From contig NZ_JAPNLM010000001.1 in NCBI RefSeq assembly GCF_026627255.1, forward strand, positions 525,340 to 589,339: a stretch of DNA of 64,000 bases. Direction: 5' to 3'. The position numbers and the translations under genes are program-made. The notes beneath the pieces are model-generated. The model worked only from the letters and a program-made list of their open reading frames with translations, did not search any database and was not told the DNA's origin. This DNA comes from Streptomyces antarcticus. GTDB taxonomy: Bacteria; Actinomycetota; Actinomycetes; Streptomycetales; Streptomycetaceae. Positions within the stretch are counted from its first letter, which is position 1. The number at the start of each line of letters is the position of its first letter. Below, piece by piece: positions 1 to 8,465 of the stretch.

Positions 1-440
1 GGCTCGGCGTGTGGGACGCCCAGACCCGCGAGGCACTGCGCGAGGCCAGCGGCTCCGTCCAGGGCTTCGGCTGGATCCCGGCCGAGGTGCGCGAGCTGTA
101 CCGCACGGCGTGGGAGATCCCGCAGCGCGGCCTGATCGACATGGCGGCGGCCCGTACCCCGTACCTCGACCAGTCGCAGTCGCTGAACCTGTTCCTGGAG
201 ACGCCCACCATCGGCAAGCTCAGCTCGATGTACGCGTACGCCTGGAAGCAGGGCCTGAAGACGACGTACTACCTGCGCTCGCGCCCGGCGACGAAGATCG
301 CCCGCGCGGCCTCCGGTTCGGCCGTCCCCGCGCCCGCCTCCGCCGTGCCGGCGTCCGCCACACCGCTTCCGCAGGCCGTCGACGCCGACGCGCTGGCCTG
401 CTCCCTTGAGAACCCCGAGTCCTGCGAGGCCTGCCAGTAA
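1..440 (+). CDS. nrdA: Class Ia ribonucleotide reductase large subunit, C-terminal part
   Basis: This is the C-terminal ~145 residues of the catalytic (R1) subunit, which reduces ribonucleoside diphosphates to deoxy forms; the rest lies left of the window. A tyrosine pair (KTTYYLRSR) matches the radical-transfer dyad of R1 proteins. The protein ends in ESCEACQ, the mobile cysteine pair that re-reduces the active site via thioredoxin or glutaredoxin. An Ala/Pro/Ser-rich linker of about 40 residues separates the last folded segment from this tail. The stop codon overlaps the nrdB start by one base (TAATG), so the two subunits are translationally coupled. The downstream gene being an R2 subunit makes the assignment firm. 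Confidence 0.95.
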   Translation, partial: LGVWDAQTREALREASGSVQGFGWIPAEVRELYRTAWEIPQRGLIDMAAARTPYLDQSQSLNLFLETPTIGKLSSMYAYAWKQGLKTTYYLRSRPATKIARAASGSAVPAPASAVPASATPLPQAVDADALACSLENPESCEACQ

Positions 441-1510
441 TGAGCTCCGCCCACCCGTCACCCGACCACCGCCCCTCAACGACGGCACTTCGTGCCGGCA
501 CCCCTGTCACCAAGAACCTGCTGGACCCGGGCTTCGAGCTCACGCTCCGTCCGATGCGCTACCCGGACTTCTACGAGCGCTACCGCGACGCGATCAAGAA
601 CACGTGGACGGTGGAGGAGGTCGACCTCCACTCGGACGTCGCCGACCTGGCGAAGCTGACGCCCTCCGAGCAGCACATGATCGGCCGGCTGGTCGCGTTC
701 TTCGCGACGGGCGACTCGATCGTGTCGAACAACCTCGTCCTGACGCTGTACAAGCACATCAACTCCCCGGAGGCGCGCCTGTACCTGTCGCGCCAGCTGT
801 TCGAGGAGGCCGTGCACGTCCAGTTCTACCTGACGCTGCTCGACACCTACCTGCCCAACCCGGACGACCGGGCGGCCGCGTTCGACGCGGTCGAGGAGAT
901 CCCCTCGATCCGCGAGAAGGCGCAGTTCTGCTTCAAGTGGATGGACTCGGTCGAGAAGATCGACCGGCTGGAGACGGCCGCCGACCGGCGCCGCTTCCTG
1001 CTGAACCTGATCTGCTTCGCCGCGTGCATCGAGGGCCTGTTCTTCTACGGCGCCTTCGCGTACGTGTACTGGTTCCGCTCGCGCGGCCTGCTGCACGGCC
1101 TGGCCACCGGCACGAACTGGGTCTTCCGCGACGAGAGCGCCCACATGAGCTTCGCTTTCGAGGTCATCGACACGGTCCGCAAGGAGGAGCCGGAGCTGTT
1201 CGACGACGCCCTGCGGCAGCAGGTCACCGACATGCTGCGGGAAGCCGTCGAGGCGGAGCTCCAGTTCGGCCGCGACCTGTGCGGCGACGGCCTGCCGGGC
1301 ATGAACACCGAGTCGATGCGCGAGTACCTGGAGTGCGTCGCGGACCAGCGCCTGGTCCGTCTCGGCTTCCCGCCGGTGTACGGCTCGCAGAACCCGTTCT
1401 CCTTCATGGAGCTCCAGGGCGTGCAGGAGCTGACGAACTTCTTCGAGCGCCGCCCGTCGGCCTACCAGGTCGCGGTCGAGGGCACGGTCGACCTGGACGA
1501 GGACTTCTAG
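440..1510 (+). CDS. nrdB: Class Ia ribonucleotide reductase small subunit (R2)
   Basis: This 356-residue ferritin-like subunit makes the tyrosyl radical used by NrdA. Metal ligands are visible as Glu123 and His126 in EEAVHVQFY, with the radical tyrosine expected at His+4 (Tyr130). A second ligand pair is in RDESAHMSF, and Asp92 is the likely first ligand. Length is normal for R2. The ATG overlaps the nrdA stop, with a GAGG about ten bases upstream. In S. coelicolor the class Ia genes form an nrdABS operon; here a strong hairpin follows nrdB before the regulator gene, so co-transcription with the regulator may be incomplete. Confidence 0.96.
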   Translation: MSSAHPSPDHRPSTTALRAGTPVTKNLLDPGFELTLRPMRYPDFYERYRDAIKNTWTVEEVDLHSDVADLAKLTPSEQHMIGRLVAFFATGDSIVSNNLVLTLYKHINSPEARLYLSRQLFEEAVHVQFYLTLLDTYLPNPDDRAAAFDAVEEIPSIREKAQFCFKWMDSVEKIDRLETAADRRRFLLNLICFAACIEGLFFYGAFAYVYWFRSRGLLHGLATGTNWVFRDESAHMSFAFEVIDTVRKEEPELFDDALRQQVTDMLREAVEAELQFGRDLCGDGLPGMNTESMREYLECVADQRLVRLGFPPVYGSQNPFSFMELQGVQELTNFFERRPSAYQVAVEGTVDLDEDF

Positions 1511-1555
1511 TCCCTTCTAGTCCGCGTCTCCGGTCCGGCCCGGCCGGTGTGAGCG

Positions 1556-1591
1556 CGTCCCCGCTCCCGGGAGATCCGGGGGCGGGGACGC
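1556..1591 (+). terminator. Terminator hairpin after nrdB
   Basis: A perfect 10-bp stem (GCGTCCCCGC with its complement) is extended by an inner CCCGG/CCGGG stem. There is no T-run, as is usual in streptomycetes. It could stop nrdAB transcripts and also those of the minus-strand small gene that ends at 1638. Confidence 0.7.
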
Positions 1592-1637
1592 ACTGCCGTG
1601 GGCACGGCGCCGGACCGACCGGGGTCAACGGCCGGGA

Positions 1638-1853
1638 TCAACGGCCGGGCGCGTGCCGCACGGCGATGCGAGGCGCCGCCGGGCGGGGCCCCCGGCGGGC
1701 GTCCCGGACGGTCCGCGGATGCCGCGGGCGTCCCCGGGGCGCGGTGCGGAGTTGGCGGTCGGTGCGGTGGTCGCCGAGGGCTCCGTAGAGGGCCGGGCCG
1801 GCGAGCAGTGTCGCGATGGCGAGGACGGTGAGGTAGTCGAAGAACGTGTTCAT
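1638..1853 (-). CDS. Small single-span membrane protein
   Basis: This 71-residue protein has an N-terminal hydrophobic helix at about residues 8-26 (YLTVLAIATLLAGPALYGAL) followed by a basic Arg/Pro-rich tail. It starts at ATG 1853, with a GAGAGTGGGG stretch upstream as a possible ribosome site. It is divergent from the GlxA/AraC-type regulator, with only 81 bases between the starts. No enzymatic motif is visible. Similar small membrane ORFs sit beside GlxA-type regulators in other streptomycetes as I recall them, but function is unknown. The C-terminal half is compositionally weak, so the true 3' extent is less sure than the start. Confidence 0.55.
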   Translation of the reverse strand: MNTFFDYLTVLAIATLLAGPALYGALGDHRTDRQLRTAPRGRPRHPRTVRDARRGPRPAAPRIAVRHAPGR

Positions 1854-1934
1854 GACCCCACTCTCGCGACCGCGGCGCACATCGAACAGTGGCAGGACTG
1901 TCACGGAAGTACGAATTACTGCCACACTGGAGTC

Positions 1935-2903
1935 ATGCTGAACAACGTGGCCGTGGCCGTGGTGAACGGGGTCGCCCCGTTCGAGATGGGCATCTTCTGC
2001 GAGGTCTTCGGGATCGACCGCAGCGCGATGGACCTGCCGACGTACGACTTCGCCGTCTGCGCGATGGAGGACAACCCCCTCTCCGTCGGCGACGGCCATT
2101 ACAGCCTCACCCTCCCCCACGGGCCCGACCGGCTGGAGGAGGCGGACCTGATCTGCCTCCCCGCCGACCGCGACGCGCCCACCCGTGACTACCCGCAGCC
2201 GATGCTGGACGCCCTGCACCGGGCCGTGGACCGCGGCGCGCGCGTGCTGAGCGTGTGCAGCGGCGCCTTCATGCTGGGCGCGGCCGGCCTGCTCGACGAC
2301 CGGCGCTGCACCACGCACTGGATGCACGCCCCGGCCCTGGCCCGCCGCTACCCGCGGGCGCGGGTCGACCCCGACGTGCTGTACGTGGACGAGGGCCCGG
2401 TGATCACCTCGGCGGGCACGGCCTCCGGGATCGACGCGTGCCTGCACGTCGTACGGCAGGAGCAGGGCGCCGAGGTGGCCAACACCATCGCGCGCCGGAT
2501 GGTCGTCCCCCCGCACCGGGACGGCGGCCAGGCCCAGTACATCCAGCGGCCGCTCCCCCGCACCTCCTGCGACACGGTCGGCGAGGTGATCGCGTGGATG
2601 GCGCGCCACCTGGCGGACGAGATCAGCGTCGAGCAGCTCGCGGAGCGTGCCCACCTGTCCCCCCGCACGTTCGCCCGCCGTTTCCTCCAGGAGACCGGGA
2701 GCACCCCGTACCAGTGGGTGCTGCGTCAGCGGGTCCTGCTCGCCCAGGAGCTGCTGGAGTCCACCGACGAGACGGTCGACGCTATCGCCGGGCGCTGCGG
2801 CTTCGGCAACGCGGCCGCGCTGCGCCACCACTTCCTGCGGGCCCTGGGCACGACCCCGAACTCGTTCCGCCGGGCCTTCCGGGGGCCCCGGGCGGTGGCC
2901 TGA
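1935..2903 (+). CDS. nrdS: GlxA-family transcriptional regulator (DJ-1/PfpI-like domain plus AraC HTH), NrdS-like
   Basis: The 322-residue protein has an N-terminal class I glutamine-amidotransferase-like domain (about 1-190) with a nucleophile-elbow motif SVCSGAFMLG. An AraC/XylS double helix-turn-helix follows (about 215-315: ISVEQLAERAHLSPRTFARR and VDAIAGRCGFGNAAALRHHF). Such proteins are DNA-binding regulators in which the amidotransferase-like fold is normally a ligand sensor, not an enzyme. Its place directly after nrdAB matches nrdS of the S. coelicolor nrdABS operon. The ATG at 1935 follows a short intergenic region that may hold its own promoter. The symbol rests on position and family. 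Confidence 0.85.
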   Translation: MLNNVAVAVVNGVAPFEMGIFCEVFGIDRSAMDLPTYDFAVCAMEDNPLSVGDGHYSLTLPHGPDRLEEADLICLPADRDAPTRDYPQPMLDALHRAVDRGARVLSVCSGAFMLGAAGLLDDRRCTTHWMHAPALARRYPRARVDPDVLYVDEGPVITSAGTASGIDACLHVVRQEQGAEVANTIARRMVVPPHRDGGQAQYIQRPLPRTSCDTVGEVIAWMARHLADEISVEQLAERAHLSPRTFARRFLQETGSTPYQWVLRQRVLLAQELLESTDETVDAIAGRCGFGNAAALRHHFLRALGTTPNSFRRAFRGPRAVA

Positions 2904-3110
2904 CCGGCCTCCCGCAGGCGTGGACCCCGCTGCCCGTACGCGCGGACCCCGATCGGTTGACCGATATGCGACTGGCCGAAACCGTGGGAACAGTTGACCC
3001 AAACCGGCCCCATTCGTAGCCGGTCGATGACGTACGGTGAGCATTGCCCGGCCCGACCGCCCGCACAGCGCCCGGGCCCCGCACCTCTCACCAAGCCCAG
3101 GAGGGCCTGT

Positions 3111-3302
3111 ATGTCCCGTACCGCTCGCATTCTCACCGCCGCCGCGTTCGCCGCGCTGCTCGTCGGTGGTGCGGCCGCCACCGCGTCCGCGGACAGCGGC
3201 TGGGGTGCCGCTCCCGCCGACAGTGGCTGGGGTTCGGCCCCCGCCGACAGCGGCTGGGGGGCCAAGCCCGCGGACAGCGGCTGGGGTTCGGCAGGCAAGT
3301 AG
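3111..3302 (+). CDS. Secreted 63-residue peptide with four DSGWG repeats
   Basis: An AGGAGG ribosome site at 3099-3104 precedes ATG 3111. Residues 1-26 form a classic signal peptide (MSRTARILTAAAFAALLVGG...) ending ASA. The mature part is only about 37 residues and is built from four copies of DSGWG joined by Ala/Pro/Ser/Lys spacers. There are no cysteines. I do not recognise a family with known function. It is flanked downstream by a 14-bp terminator stem, so it is probably monocistronic. The excellent start site and signal peptide make it a real gene; the repeat unit suggests a surface or matrix peptide. Confidence 0.85.
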   Translation: MSRTARILTAAAFAALLVGGAAATASADSGWGAAPADSGWGSAPADSGWGAKPADSGWGSAGK

Positions 3303-3358
3303 CCCGCCGCCGCGCGCCGCGGCGTACGCGCCGCGCCGGCCGCCTCCGACGCACACGG

Positions 3359-3392
3359 CAGGGCCCCGCTCCTCTCCCGGAGCGGGGCCCTG
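3359..3392. terminator. Bidirectional terminator
   Basis: A perfect 14-bp stem with a 6-base loop lies between the converging DSGWG peptide gene and def. It is symmetric enough to serve both directions. Confidence 0.85.
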
Positions 3393-3433
3393 TCGACGTG
3401 TGCGCGGCGGCCGGAGCCCGGCGCCCGTACCGG

Positions 3434-4069
3434 TCAGGCGTTCGGAACGGTCTCGTAGCGCGGGGTGCCCTCTTCCATCTGCCGCAGCGCGTCCTTGCGG
3501 TCGCGCTTCGAGAGCCGGTCGATGTACAGGTACCCGTACAGGTGGTCGGTCTCGTGCTGCAGGCAGCGCGCGAAGTAACCGCTTCCGCGCACCTTGATCG
3601 GGTTGCCCCGGGCGTCCTGGCCGGTGACCTCGGCGTAGTCCGGGCGGGCCAGCGAGGCGTACGCCGTCGGGACCGACAGGCAGCCCTCGTTGGAGTCGTC
3701 GAGGACCCGTGCGCCCGTCGGCAGCTCCACGAGCTTGGGGTTGACCACGACACCGGTGTGCCGGTTGCCGTCGTCGTCCGGGCAGTCGTAGACGAAGACC
3801 TTCGCGTCGACGCCGATCTGGTTCGCGGCCAGGCCCACGCCCTCGGCGGCCTTCTGGCTGGCGAACATGTCGTCGATCAGCTGCGCCAGCTCGTCGCCGA
3901 ACTCGGTGACGTCCTTGCACTCCCGGTGCAGGACCGGGTTGCCGACCACCGTGATCGGACGGGCGGTGCCACGCTCGCGGTGGGCGAGCTCGCGCTCCGC
4001 ACAGCCCTCGGTGTCCACGACGTACCCGTCGTTCAGGTTCTCGACGACCTCGTTCTCCTGCTGCGCCAT
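3434..4069 (-). CDS. def: Peptide deformylase
   Basis: It removes the N-formyl group from nascent proteins. All three family motifs are present: [17 protein letters not shown] (metal-binding Cys) and QHETDHLYG (HExxH-type metal site). ATG 4069 gives 211 residues (MAQQENEV...). The frame is open to 4114, but the extra 15 residues look non-conserved. The N-terminal ~50 residues before [10 protein letters not shown] are longer than in E. coli PDF, which is common in actinobacteria. It lies 82 bases downstream of the TPR gene on the same strand and ends against a strong shared terminator. Confidence 0.96.
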   Translation of the reverse strand: MAQQENEVVENLNDGYVVDTEGCAERELAHRERGTARPITVVGNPVLHRECKDVTEFGDELAQLIDDMFASQKAAEGVGLAANQIGVDAKVFVYDCPDDDGNRHTGVVVNPKLVELPTGARVLDDSNEGCLSVPTAYASLARPDYAEVTGQDARGNPIKVRGSGYFARCLQHETDHLYGYLYIDRLSKRDRKDALRQMEEGTPRYETVPNA

Positions 4070-4151
4070 GTCCGCCGTACGCCTTCCGTAAGTCCTGGCA
4101 CCGATGGTCGCCAATGGCCACCGATGTGCCCGTACAGCCTACGGCCCCGGC

Positions 4152-5180
4152 TCAGCAGACTTCTTCGAGATCCCGCCACTCACGGCTGTCCGGACTGTCG
4201 GCGACCCAGCCGTCGAGCAGCCCGCGCACCAGGCCGGCCGGCGCCGCGATCCCGCATTCCCGCTCCGGCACCCACAGCGAACCGGAGCCGGCCGTACGGT
4301 GCCCCAGCGGCCCGGGGTGTCCCGGCTCGCTGTGGTCGTGCGGGTCCAGGTGCTCCCCGTCGCCCTCGTCGCTCGGCATCTCGCTCTCCGAGCAGGTGCG
4401 GCACAGCAGCCGCACCGACGAGGACCAGTCCTCGGCGGCGAAGCCCGCGTCCGACGCCAGCTGCTCCAGCGCGTCACGGTCCGCCTCGGTCGCCGCCTCC
4501 AGCAGCACCACCCAGGTCGGCACCGGCGACGGCGCCCACAGCTCGATCTCGTCGAAGACCGGGTACGAGGGGCCGGCCGCGGTCACCCGCTCCCCGTGCG
4601 GCACCCCGTCGTGGAGCACGACCTCGCCCCAGCGCCGCCCGGACGACGGCAGCGGGATCGACAGGACCTCCAGCCGGGCCGGGTCCAGCCGGCGGCCCCA
4701 GACCACCTCGGCCTCGCCCTCGGGCGACAGCCGCACGGCGGCGCTGCCCAGCTCCATGCCAACCGGCTCGCCGCCGGACTTCCCGCCCGCTCCCGAGCCG
4801 TGGGAGTCCCCGGGCACCTTCAGCCCGTACGCCTGCCAGGCCCTGCGGGCCAGCGGCCAGTCCTGCAGCGCGGTGGCCGCGATCCCGACGTTCCACCAGT
4901 CCGGGGCGCCGGCCTCGCGGTCCAGCAGGGCCACGGCGCGCAGCCCGGCGGCCCGCGCCTGCTCCCAGTCGTGCCGGAACTTGTGCAGCAGGGCCAGATT
5001 GAACCAGGACTCGGACAGCCACGGTTCCAGGTCCGCCGCTCTGGTCAGCAGCGCTCCCGCGTCCTCGTACCGACCGTCTCCGATCAGCGTGAACGCGCGG
5101 TCGGTGGCCTGCCGCCACGAGGCGGAGGGCCGATGGCGTACCTTTCCGAAGATCCTCACGATTCCCGCCTGCCGGTCCAA
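4152..5180 (-). CDS. Tetratricopeptide-repeat protein of unknown function
   Basis: This 342-residue soluble protein has TPR-like helices at about residues 20-120 (AFTLIGDGRYEDAGALLTRA; SWFNLALLHKFRHDWEQARA; WNVGIAATALQDWPLARRAW). A C-terminal domain has no family I recognise and includes a cysteine pair (LCRTCSE) and a His/Asp-rich stretch (HLDPHDHSEPGH) that could bind metal. It sits between the HD-domain operon and def on the same strand. The TPR part suggests protein-protein interaction. No signal peptide or membrane span is seen. Confidence 0.75.
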   Translation of the reverse strand: MDRQAGIVRIFGKVRHRPSASWRQATDRAFTLIGDGRYEDAGALLTRAADLEPWLSESWFNLALLHKFRHDWEQARAAGLRAVALLDREAGAPDWWNVGIAATALQDWPLARRAWQAYGLKVPGDSHGSGAGGKSGGEPVGMELGSAAVRLSPEGEAEVVWGRRLDPARLEVLSIPLPSSGRRWGEVVLHDGVPHGERVTAAGPSYPVFDEIELWAPSPVPTWVVLLEAATEADRDALEQLASDAGFAAEDWSSSVRLLCRTCSESEMPSDEGDGEHLDPHDHSEPGHPGPLGHRTAGSGSLWVPERECGIAAPAGLVRGLLDGWVADSPDSREWRDLEEVC

Positions 5181-5263
5181 CGGTGCAGCCTTGCGGACAC
5201 TTCACGGTCCCTCTTACTGGCATCCAACCATGCCCGCTCGGACGGCCGCTCATTACCCATGGG

Positions 5264-6697
5264 TTACCCAGGCGGGACGGGAACAACTCTGTCATGTCCC
5301 TCCCTGGCCAGAACCCTCGCCAGAGACTCCACGACCTCCGGCTCGTAGTCCCGCCCGGTGCCCAGCCGCAACTGCTCCAGGGCGGCCAGTGAGCCGCCCG
5401 GGTGACGACTGCCCGCGACCAGGTCGTCGTACGCGTTCACCGCGCGCACGATCCGGGCGGCCACCGGCTGATCCCGGTACGGATCGGCCTGCCGCTCCAC
5501 CACCACCGCGACCGCGGCGGGCACCCCGGTCTGCCGGGCCACCTCCCCGCCCAGCCCGGCGATCCGGCGGGCCTCGGCGGCGGGCAGCTCGGCGGTCGCC
5601 CCGTCCGGGACCGGGTCGACCAGGGACAGCTGGCCGATGTCGTGCATCAGGGCGGCGTACTCCAGCACGGTGAGCTCCCGCTCCGACAGGCCCAGCTCCC
5701 GGCCGACGGCGCAGCTGAGCGAGGCGACCCGGCGGGAGTGGCCCGGCCGGGTGTATCCGGCGATCTCGGTGGCCCGGGCCAGGGAGGTGATGGTCTGGCG
5801 GTAGGTGGTGCGGATCGCGGTGATCCGGTGGAAGGACATCTGGGTCAGCAGCAGGGGCACGCTGAAGACGGGCAGGGCCCACAGCCCGGCGACGGCCACG
5901 CCCAGGGCCATGACGACCCCGGTGGCGCAGATCGCCGAGCCGATGCCCCGCTGGGCGCGCAGCTCGTCGCGCAGCAGCGGCCCGTACGGCCATCCGGTCC
6001 GGGCCCCGGCCAGGGCCGCGGCGAGTACGGCGTCGCACAGGGCGGTGAGGAAGAGCAGGAAGAGCAGGAAGAGGACCAGGTACGGACTCTGGCCGAGCCA
6101 CTGCTCCAGCCGGCCGGAGTTGTAGAGCGGCTGGAAACAGGCGGCGGCGAACGCGACGGTCAGGACCCGGCGGGCCACGTGGTCGAAGGCGGGGCCGCTG
6201 CCCCGGGCGATGTGCGGGACGACGCCGACGAGGGCGGCGGCGACCACCACCGCGACGGTCTGGAGGACCCCGTGGTGGGAGGGCAGCCCGGCGTTCTGCC
6301 CGAGCAGGGCGTACGCGAGGGCTCCGGCGGAGCCGAGCGGGGCGGGCCGGCGGTCCTCGGCCGGTACGGGCCCGGGGCACTCGGCGAAGGCGTCGGCGCG
6401 GCCGGCGGCGCGGGGGCCGGGGCGCCGGTCGCGGCGGGCGAGCTCGCCGACCGTGACGAGGGTGCCGAAGGCCAGGGCCACGCCGGGCTCCAGGACCCCG
6501 TTCCACAGGGTGTGCCCGAGGGCCGCGACGGTGATGAGCGCGGCGGCCCCGCGGACGCTCCACGCGGCGGCCCCGCGGACGCTCCACGCACCCCCCGCCC
6601 GGTAGCCCCACACGGCGCCCCGCCGGGGAGCGCCCATCGCGCCCCGGGGGCTCCGGTCCCCGCCCCGCCGGGGGCTCCGGTCCGCGGTCCCCTTCAC
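5264..6697 (-). CDS. Membrane protein with degenerate HD domain (second of an HD pair)
   Basis: GTG 6697 overlaps the stop of the upstream HD-GYP gene (GTGA), giving a 477-residue protein with tight translational coupling. The N-terminal half has about six to eight hydrophobic segments (for example YLVLFLLFLLFLTALCDAVL). The C-terminal half is an HD phosphohydrolase fold with PGHSRR and MHDIGQ, but the GYP signature (HHE...DGxGYP) of its neighbour is missing. By family knowledge HD-GYP proteins cleave cyclic di-GMP; this partner may be inactive or regulatory. Two perfect 24-bp tandem copies near its start duplicate eight residues (AWSVRGAA). Confidence 0.8.
   Translation of the reverse strand: MKGTADRSPRRGGDRSPRGAMGAPRRGAVWGYRAGGAWSVRGAAAWSVRGAAALITVAALGHTLWNGVLEPGVALAFGTLVTVGELARRDRRPGPRAAGRADAFAECPGPVPAEDRRPAPLGSAGALAYALLGQNAGLPSHHGVLQTVAVVVAAALVGVVPHIARGSGPAFDHVARRVLTVAFAAACFQPLYNSGRLEQWLGQSPYLVLFLLFLLFLTALCDAVLAAALAGARTGWPYGPLLRDELRAQRGIGSAICATGVVMALGVAVAGLWALPVFSVPLLLTQMSFHRITAIRTTYRQTITSLARATEIAGYTRPGHSRRVASLSCAVGRELGLSERELTVLEYAALMHDIGQLSLVDPVPDGATAELPAAEARRIAGLGGEVARQTGVPAAVAVVVERQADPYRDQPVAARIVRAVNAYDDLVAGSRHPGGSLAALEQLRLGTGRDYEPEVVESLARVLAREGHDRVVPVPPG
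6541..6588. repeat. Two perfect 24-bp tandem copies inside the second HD gene
   Basis: The unit at 6541-6564 is repeated exactly at 6565-6588. It is in frame and gives a repeated WSVRGAA peptide just before the first membrane segment. It looks like a recent slippage duplication. Confidence 0.9.
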
Positions 6698-8349
6698 GCT
6701 CCGGCTCCCGGACCGCGCCGGTCGCCGGCGGGCCGGAAGGTTCCTGCTCGGGCCCCGCCGGGCGGCCCGCCGGGGCCCTTGAACGGCCGGCCCGCGCCCT
6801 GGAAGACGGCCCGGTCCCCGTTCCCCGGCTGGTCCGGGGCGGCGGCGTCGCGCCCCTGGGCCGGGAGCCCCGGCAGCCCCGCACCGGCGCCGCCCCCACC
6901 GGCGGCAGGACCGCCGCCCGGGCCATGGCCCGAGCCGCCGCCCGCACCGCCGCCCGGGCCGGGGCCGGTCGGCGCCGGTCCGGGAGCGCCGATCACCTGG
7001 AGGTCCTCGTCGGAGGTGACCACGGGATGCCAGCCGTGCCGCCCGATGGCCTCGGTCAGCGCCAGCACCACGGCCGGGTCGAACTGCGCCCCCGCGCAGC
7101 GCTCCAGCTCGGCCAGGGCGGTCGGCACCGGGCGGGCCCGGCTGTAGGAGCGGGTGGAGGTCATCGCGTCGAAGGCGTCGGCCACCGCCACCACCCGGGC
7201 CAGTACCGGGATCTGGTCGCCGGTCAGCCCGTACGGGTATCCGGAGCCGTCGATCCGCTCGTGGTGGTGCAGGATCGCGGACCGCGCCTCCCCCAGGAAG
7301 CCGATGCCGCGCACCATCTCGTGCCCGTACTCGGGGTGCAGTTCGATGATCCGGCGCTCCTCGGGGGTGAGCGGCCCGTCCTTGCGCAGCAGCCGGGTGG
7401 GGACTCCGAGCTTGCCGACGTCGTGCAGGATCCCGGCGATGCGGACGACTTCGAGGCGGTCCTCGGCCATGCCCAGCTCGCGGGCGATCATCGCGGAGGC
7501 CTGGCCGACCCGCTCGCTGTGGCCGCGCGTGTAGCGGTCCTTGATGTCGACGGCCTGGACCAGGGCGCGGATGGTGGCCCGGTGGGCGGCGCGCTCGCGG
7601 TGGTACTGGGCGAAGACCCAGCAGGAGATGTACATCGGCAGCAGGACCAGGAGCGCGGCCGTCAGCCCGTACGGGCTGCGCCACATGACGGCCATCATCA
7701 GCCCGGCCAGACCGTGCACGCAGTGCGGGGCGAGGGACCGGGTGAGCGGCCCGCGCCAGGCCGTGGCCGCGGGACGGCGCTCGGCGGTGACCAGGACGCC
7801 CCCGTCGAGGGCGGTGAGCACGAGGCAGAAGACGACGGCGGCGGCGGCCGCGGGGAGCAGTACGTACGGGAAGTCGGCGAGCCAGACGCCCGGTCCGGAG
7901 GCCCCGGAGGAGACGGCGGAGCCCGCGGGCCCGGCGGCCGCGCCCCGCGAGCCGAGCGCGGCCGGGCCGCCCAGCAGCCCGAACGCCTGCCCGGCGGCCC
8001 AGGCGGCCATCGCCTGCTGCGCGCAGTGCCACACCCGGCGCACCCGGACGGGCCGCTCGGCCACGGTCCCGGCGAGGCCGCCGGGGACCGCGACGAGCGC
8101 GGCGGACGCGGGCGGCAGCAGGAACACGGCGGCGAGCAGGACGGGGAAGAAGGAGCCGATGCCGTCGGGGACCCGTGCGCCCAGCAGCGGGCAGAACCTG
8201 ACGAGTTCGCAGCCGAGGTAGAGCACGGACAGCAGGGCCACCGCCGCCCAGGGGGTGGCGGCGCCGGTGAGTGCGGGGGTGACGCAGGCGAGGGCCGCGA
8301 GGACGCCGCAGAGGATGTATGCGCGCGCCGCCGGCGGAAGTGCCCGCAT
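6694..8349 (-). CDS. Membrane-bound HD-GYP domain protein, probable cyclic di-GMP phosphodiesterase
   Basis: The protein has 551 residues from ATG 8349, with GGGGAGGAG upstream. About eight transmembrane segments (residues ~10-240) precede an HD-GYP domain (~255-440). Motifs are TRGHSERV, LHDVGKLG, HHERIDGSGYP and VADAFDAM, so all expected metal and substrate residues look intact. The last ~110 residues are a low-complexity Gly/Pro/Ala tail. Its stop overlaps the start of a second HD protein, so the two may form a heteromer. It lies directly downstream of sigR-rsrA on the same strand, beyond a terminator-like hairpin. S. venezuelae HD-GYP proteins are the nearest concept; exact orthology is not claimed. 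Confidence 0.85.
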   Translation of the reverse strand: MRALPPAARAYILCGVLAALACVTPALTGAATPWAAVALLSVLYLGCELVRFCPLLGARVPDGIGSFFPVLLAAVFLLPPASAALVAVPGGLAGTVAERPVRVRRVWHCAQQAMAAWAAGQAFGLLGGPAALGSRGAAAGPAGSAVSSGASGPGVWLADFPYVLLPAAAAAVVFCLVLTALDGGVLVTAERRPAATAWRGPLTRSLAPHCVHGLAGLMMAVMWRSPYGLTAALLVLLPMYISCWVFAQYHRERAAHRATIRALVQAVDIKDRYTRGHSERVGQASAMIARELGMAEDRLEVVRIAGILHDVGKLGVPTRLLRKDGPLTPEERRIIELHPEYGHEMVRGIGFLGEARSAILHHHERIDGSGYPYGLTGDQIPVLARVVAVADAFDAMTSTRSYSRARPVPTALAELERCAGAQFDPAVVLALTEAIGRHGWHPVVTSDEDLQVIGAPGPAPTGPGPGGGAGGGSGHGPGGGPAAGGGGAGAGLPGLPAQGRDAAAPDQPGNGDRAVFQGAGRPFKGPGGPPGGARAGTFRPAGDRRGPGAGA

Positions 8350-8381
8350 GGCGCTCTCCTCCCCTGTGCCGTCCAAGCCGG

Positions 8382-8406
8382 GTACCGAATCCAACCAGTA
8401 CCGAAT
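8382..8406. promoter_or_regulatory. Direct repeat GTACCGAAT x2 in the HD-GYP leader
   Basis: The 9-bp sequence GTACCGAAT occurs at 8382-8390 and again at 8398-8406, a 16-bp period, 33 bases upstream of the HD-GYP start. It could be a regulator-binding site, but no known consensus is matched. Confidence 0.35.
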
Positions 8407-8465
8407 GGGGAGACTAGGCGGGCCCCGATCCCGGCGGGCCACATTTCCGCATTGCGCCAAGCGGA

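Noticed and set aside
1638..4121. An 827-residue minus-strand open frame across the regulator and def
   Set aside because: Only its last ~71 residues look like a protein. The rest is an Arg/Gly/Pro-rich antisense shadow of the GlxA-type regulator, the DSGWG gene and def.
5264..8032. A single 922-residue minus-strand frame joining both HD genes
   Set aside because: Its first half is out of frame with the clear HD-GYP protein; the real gene boundary is the GTGA overlap at 6694-6697.
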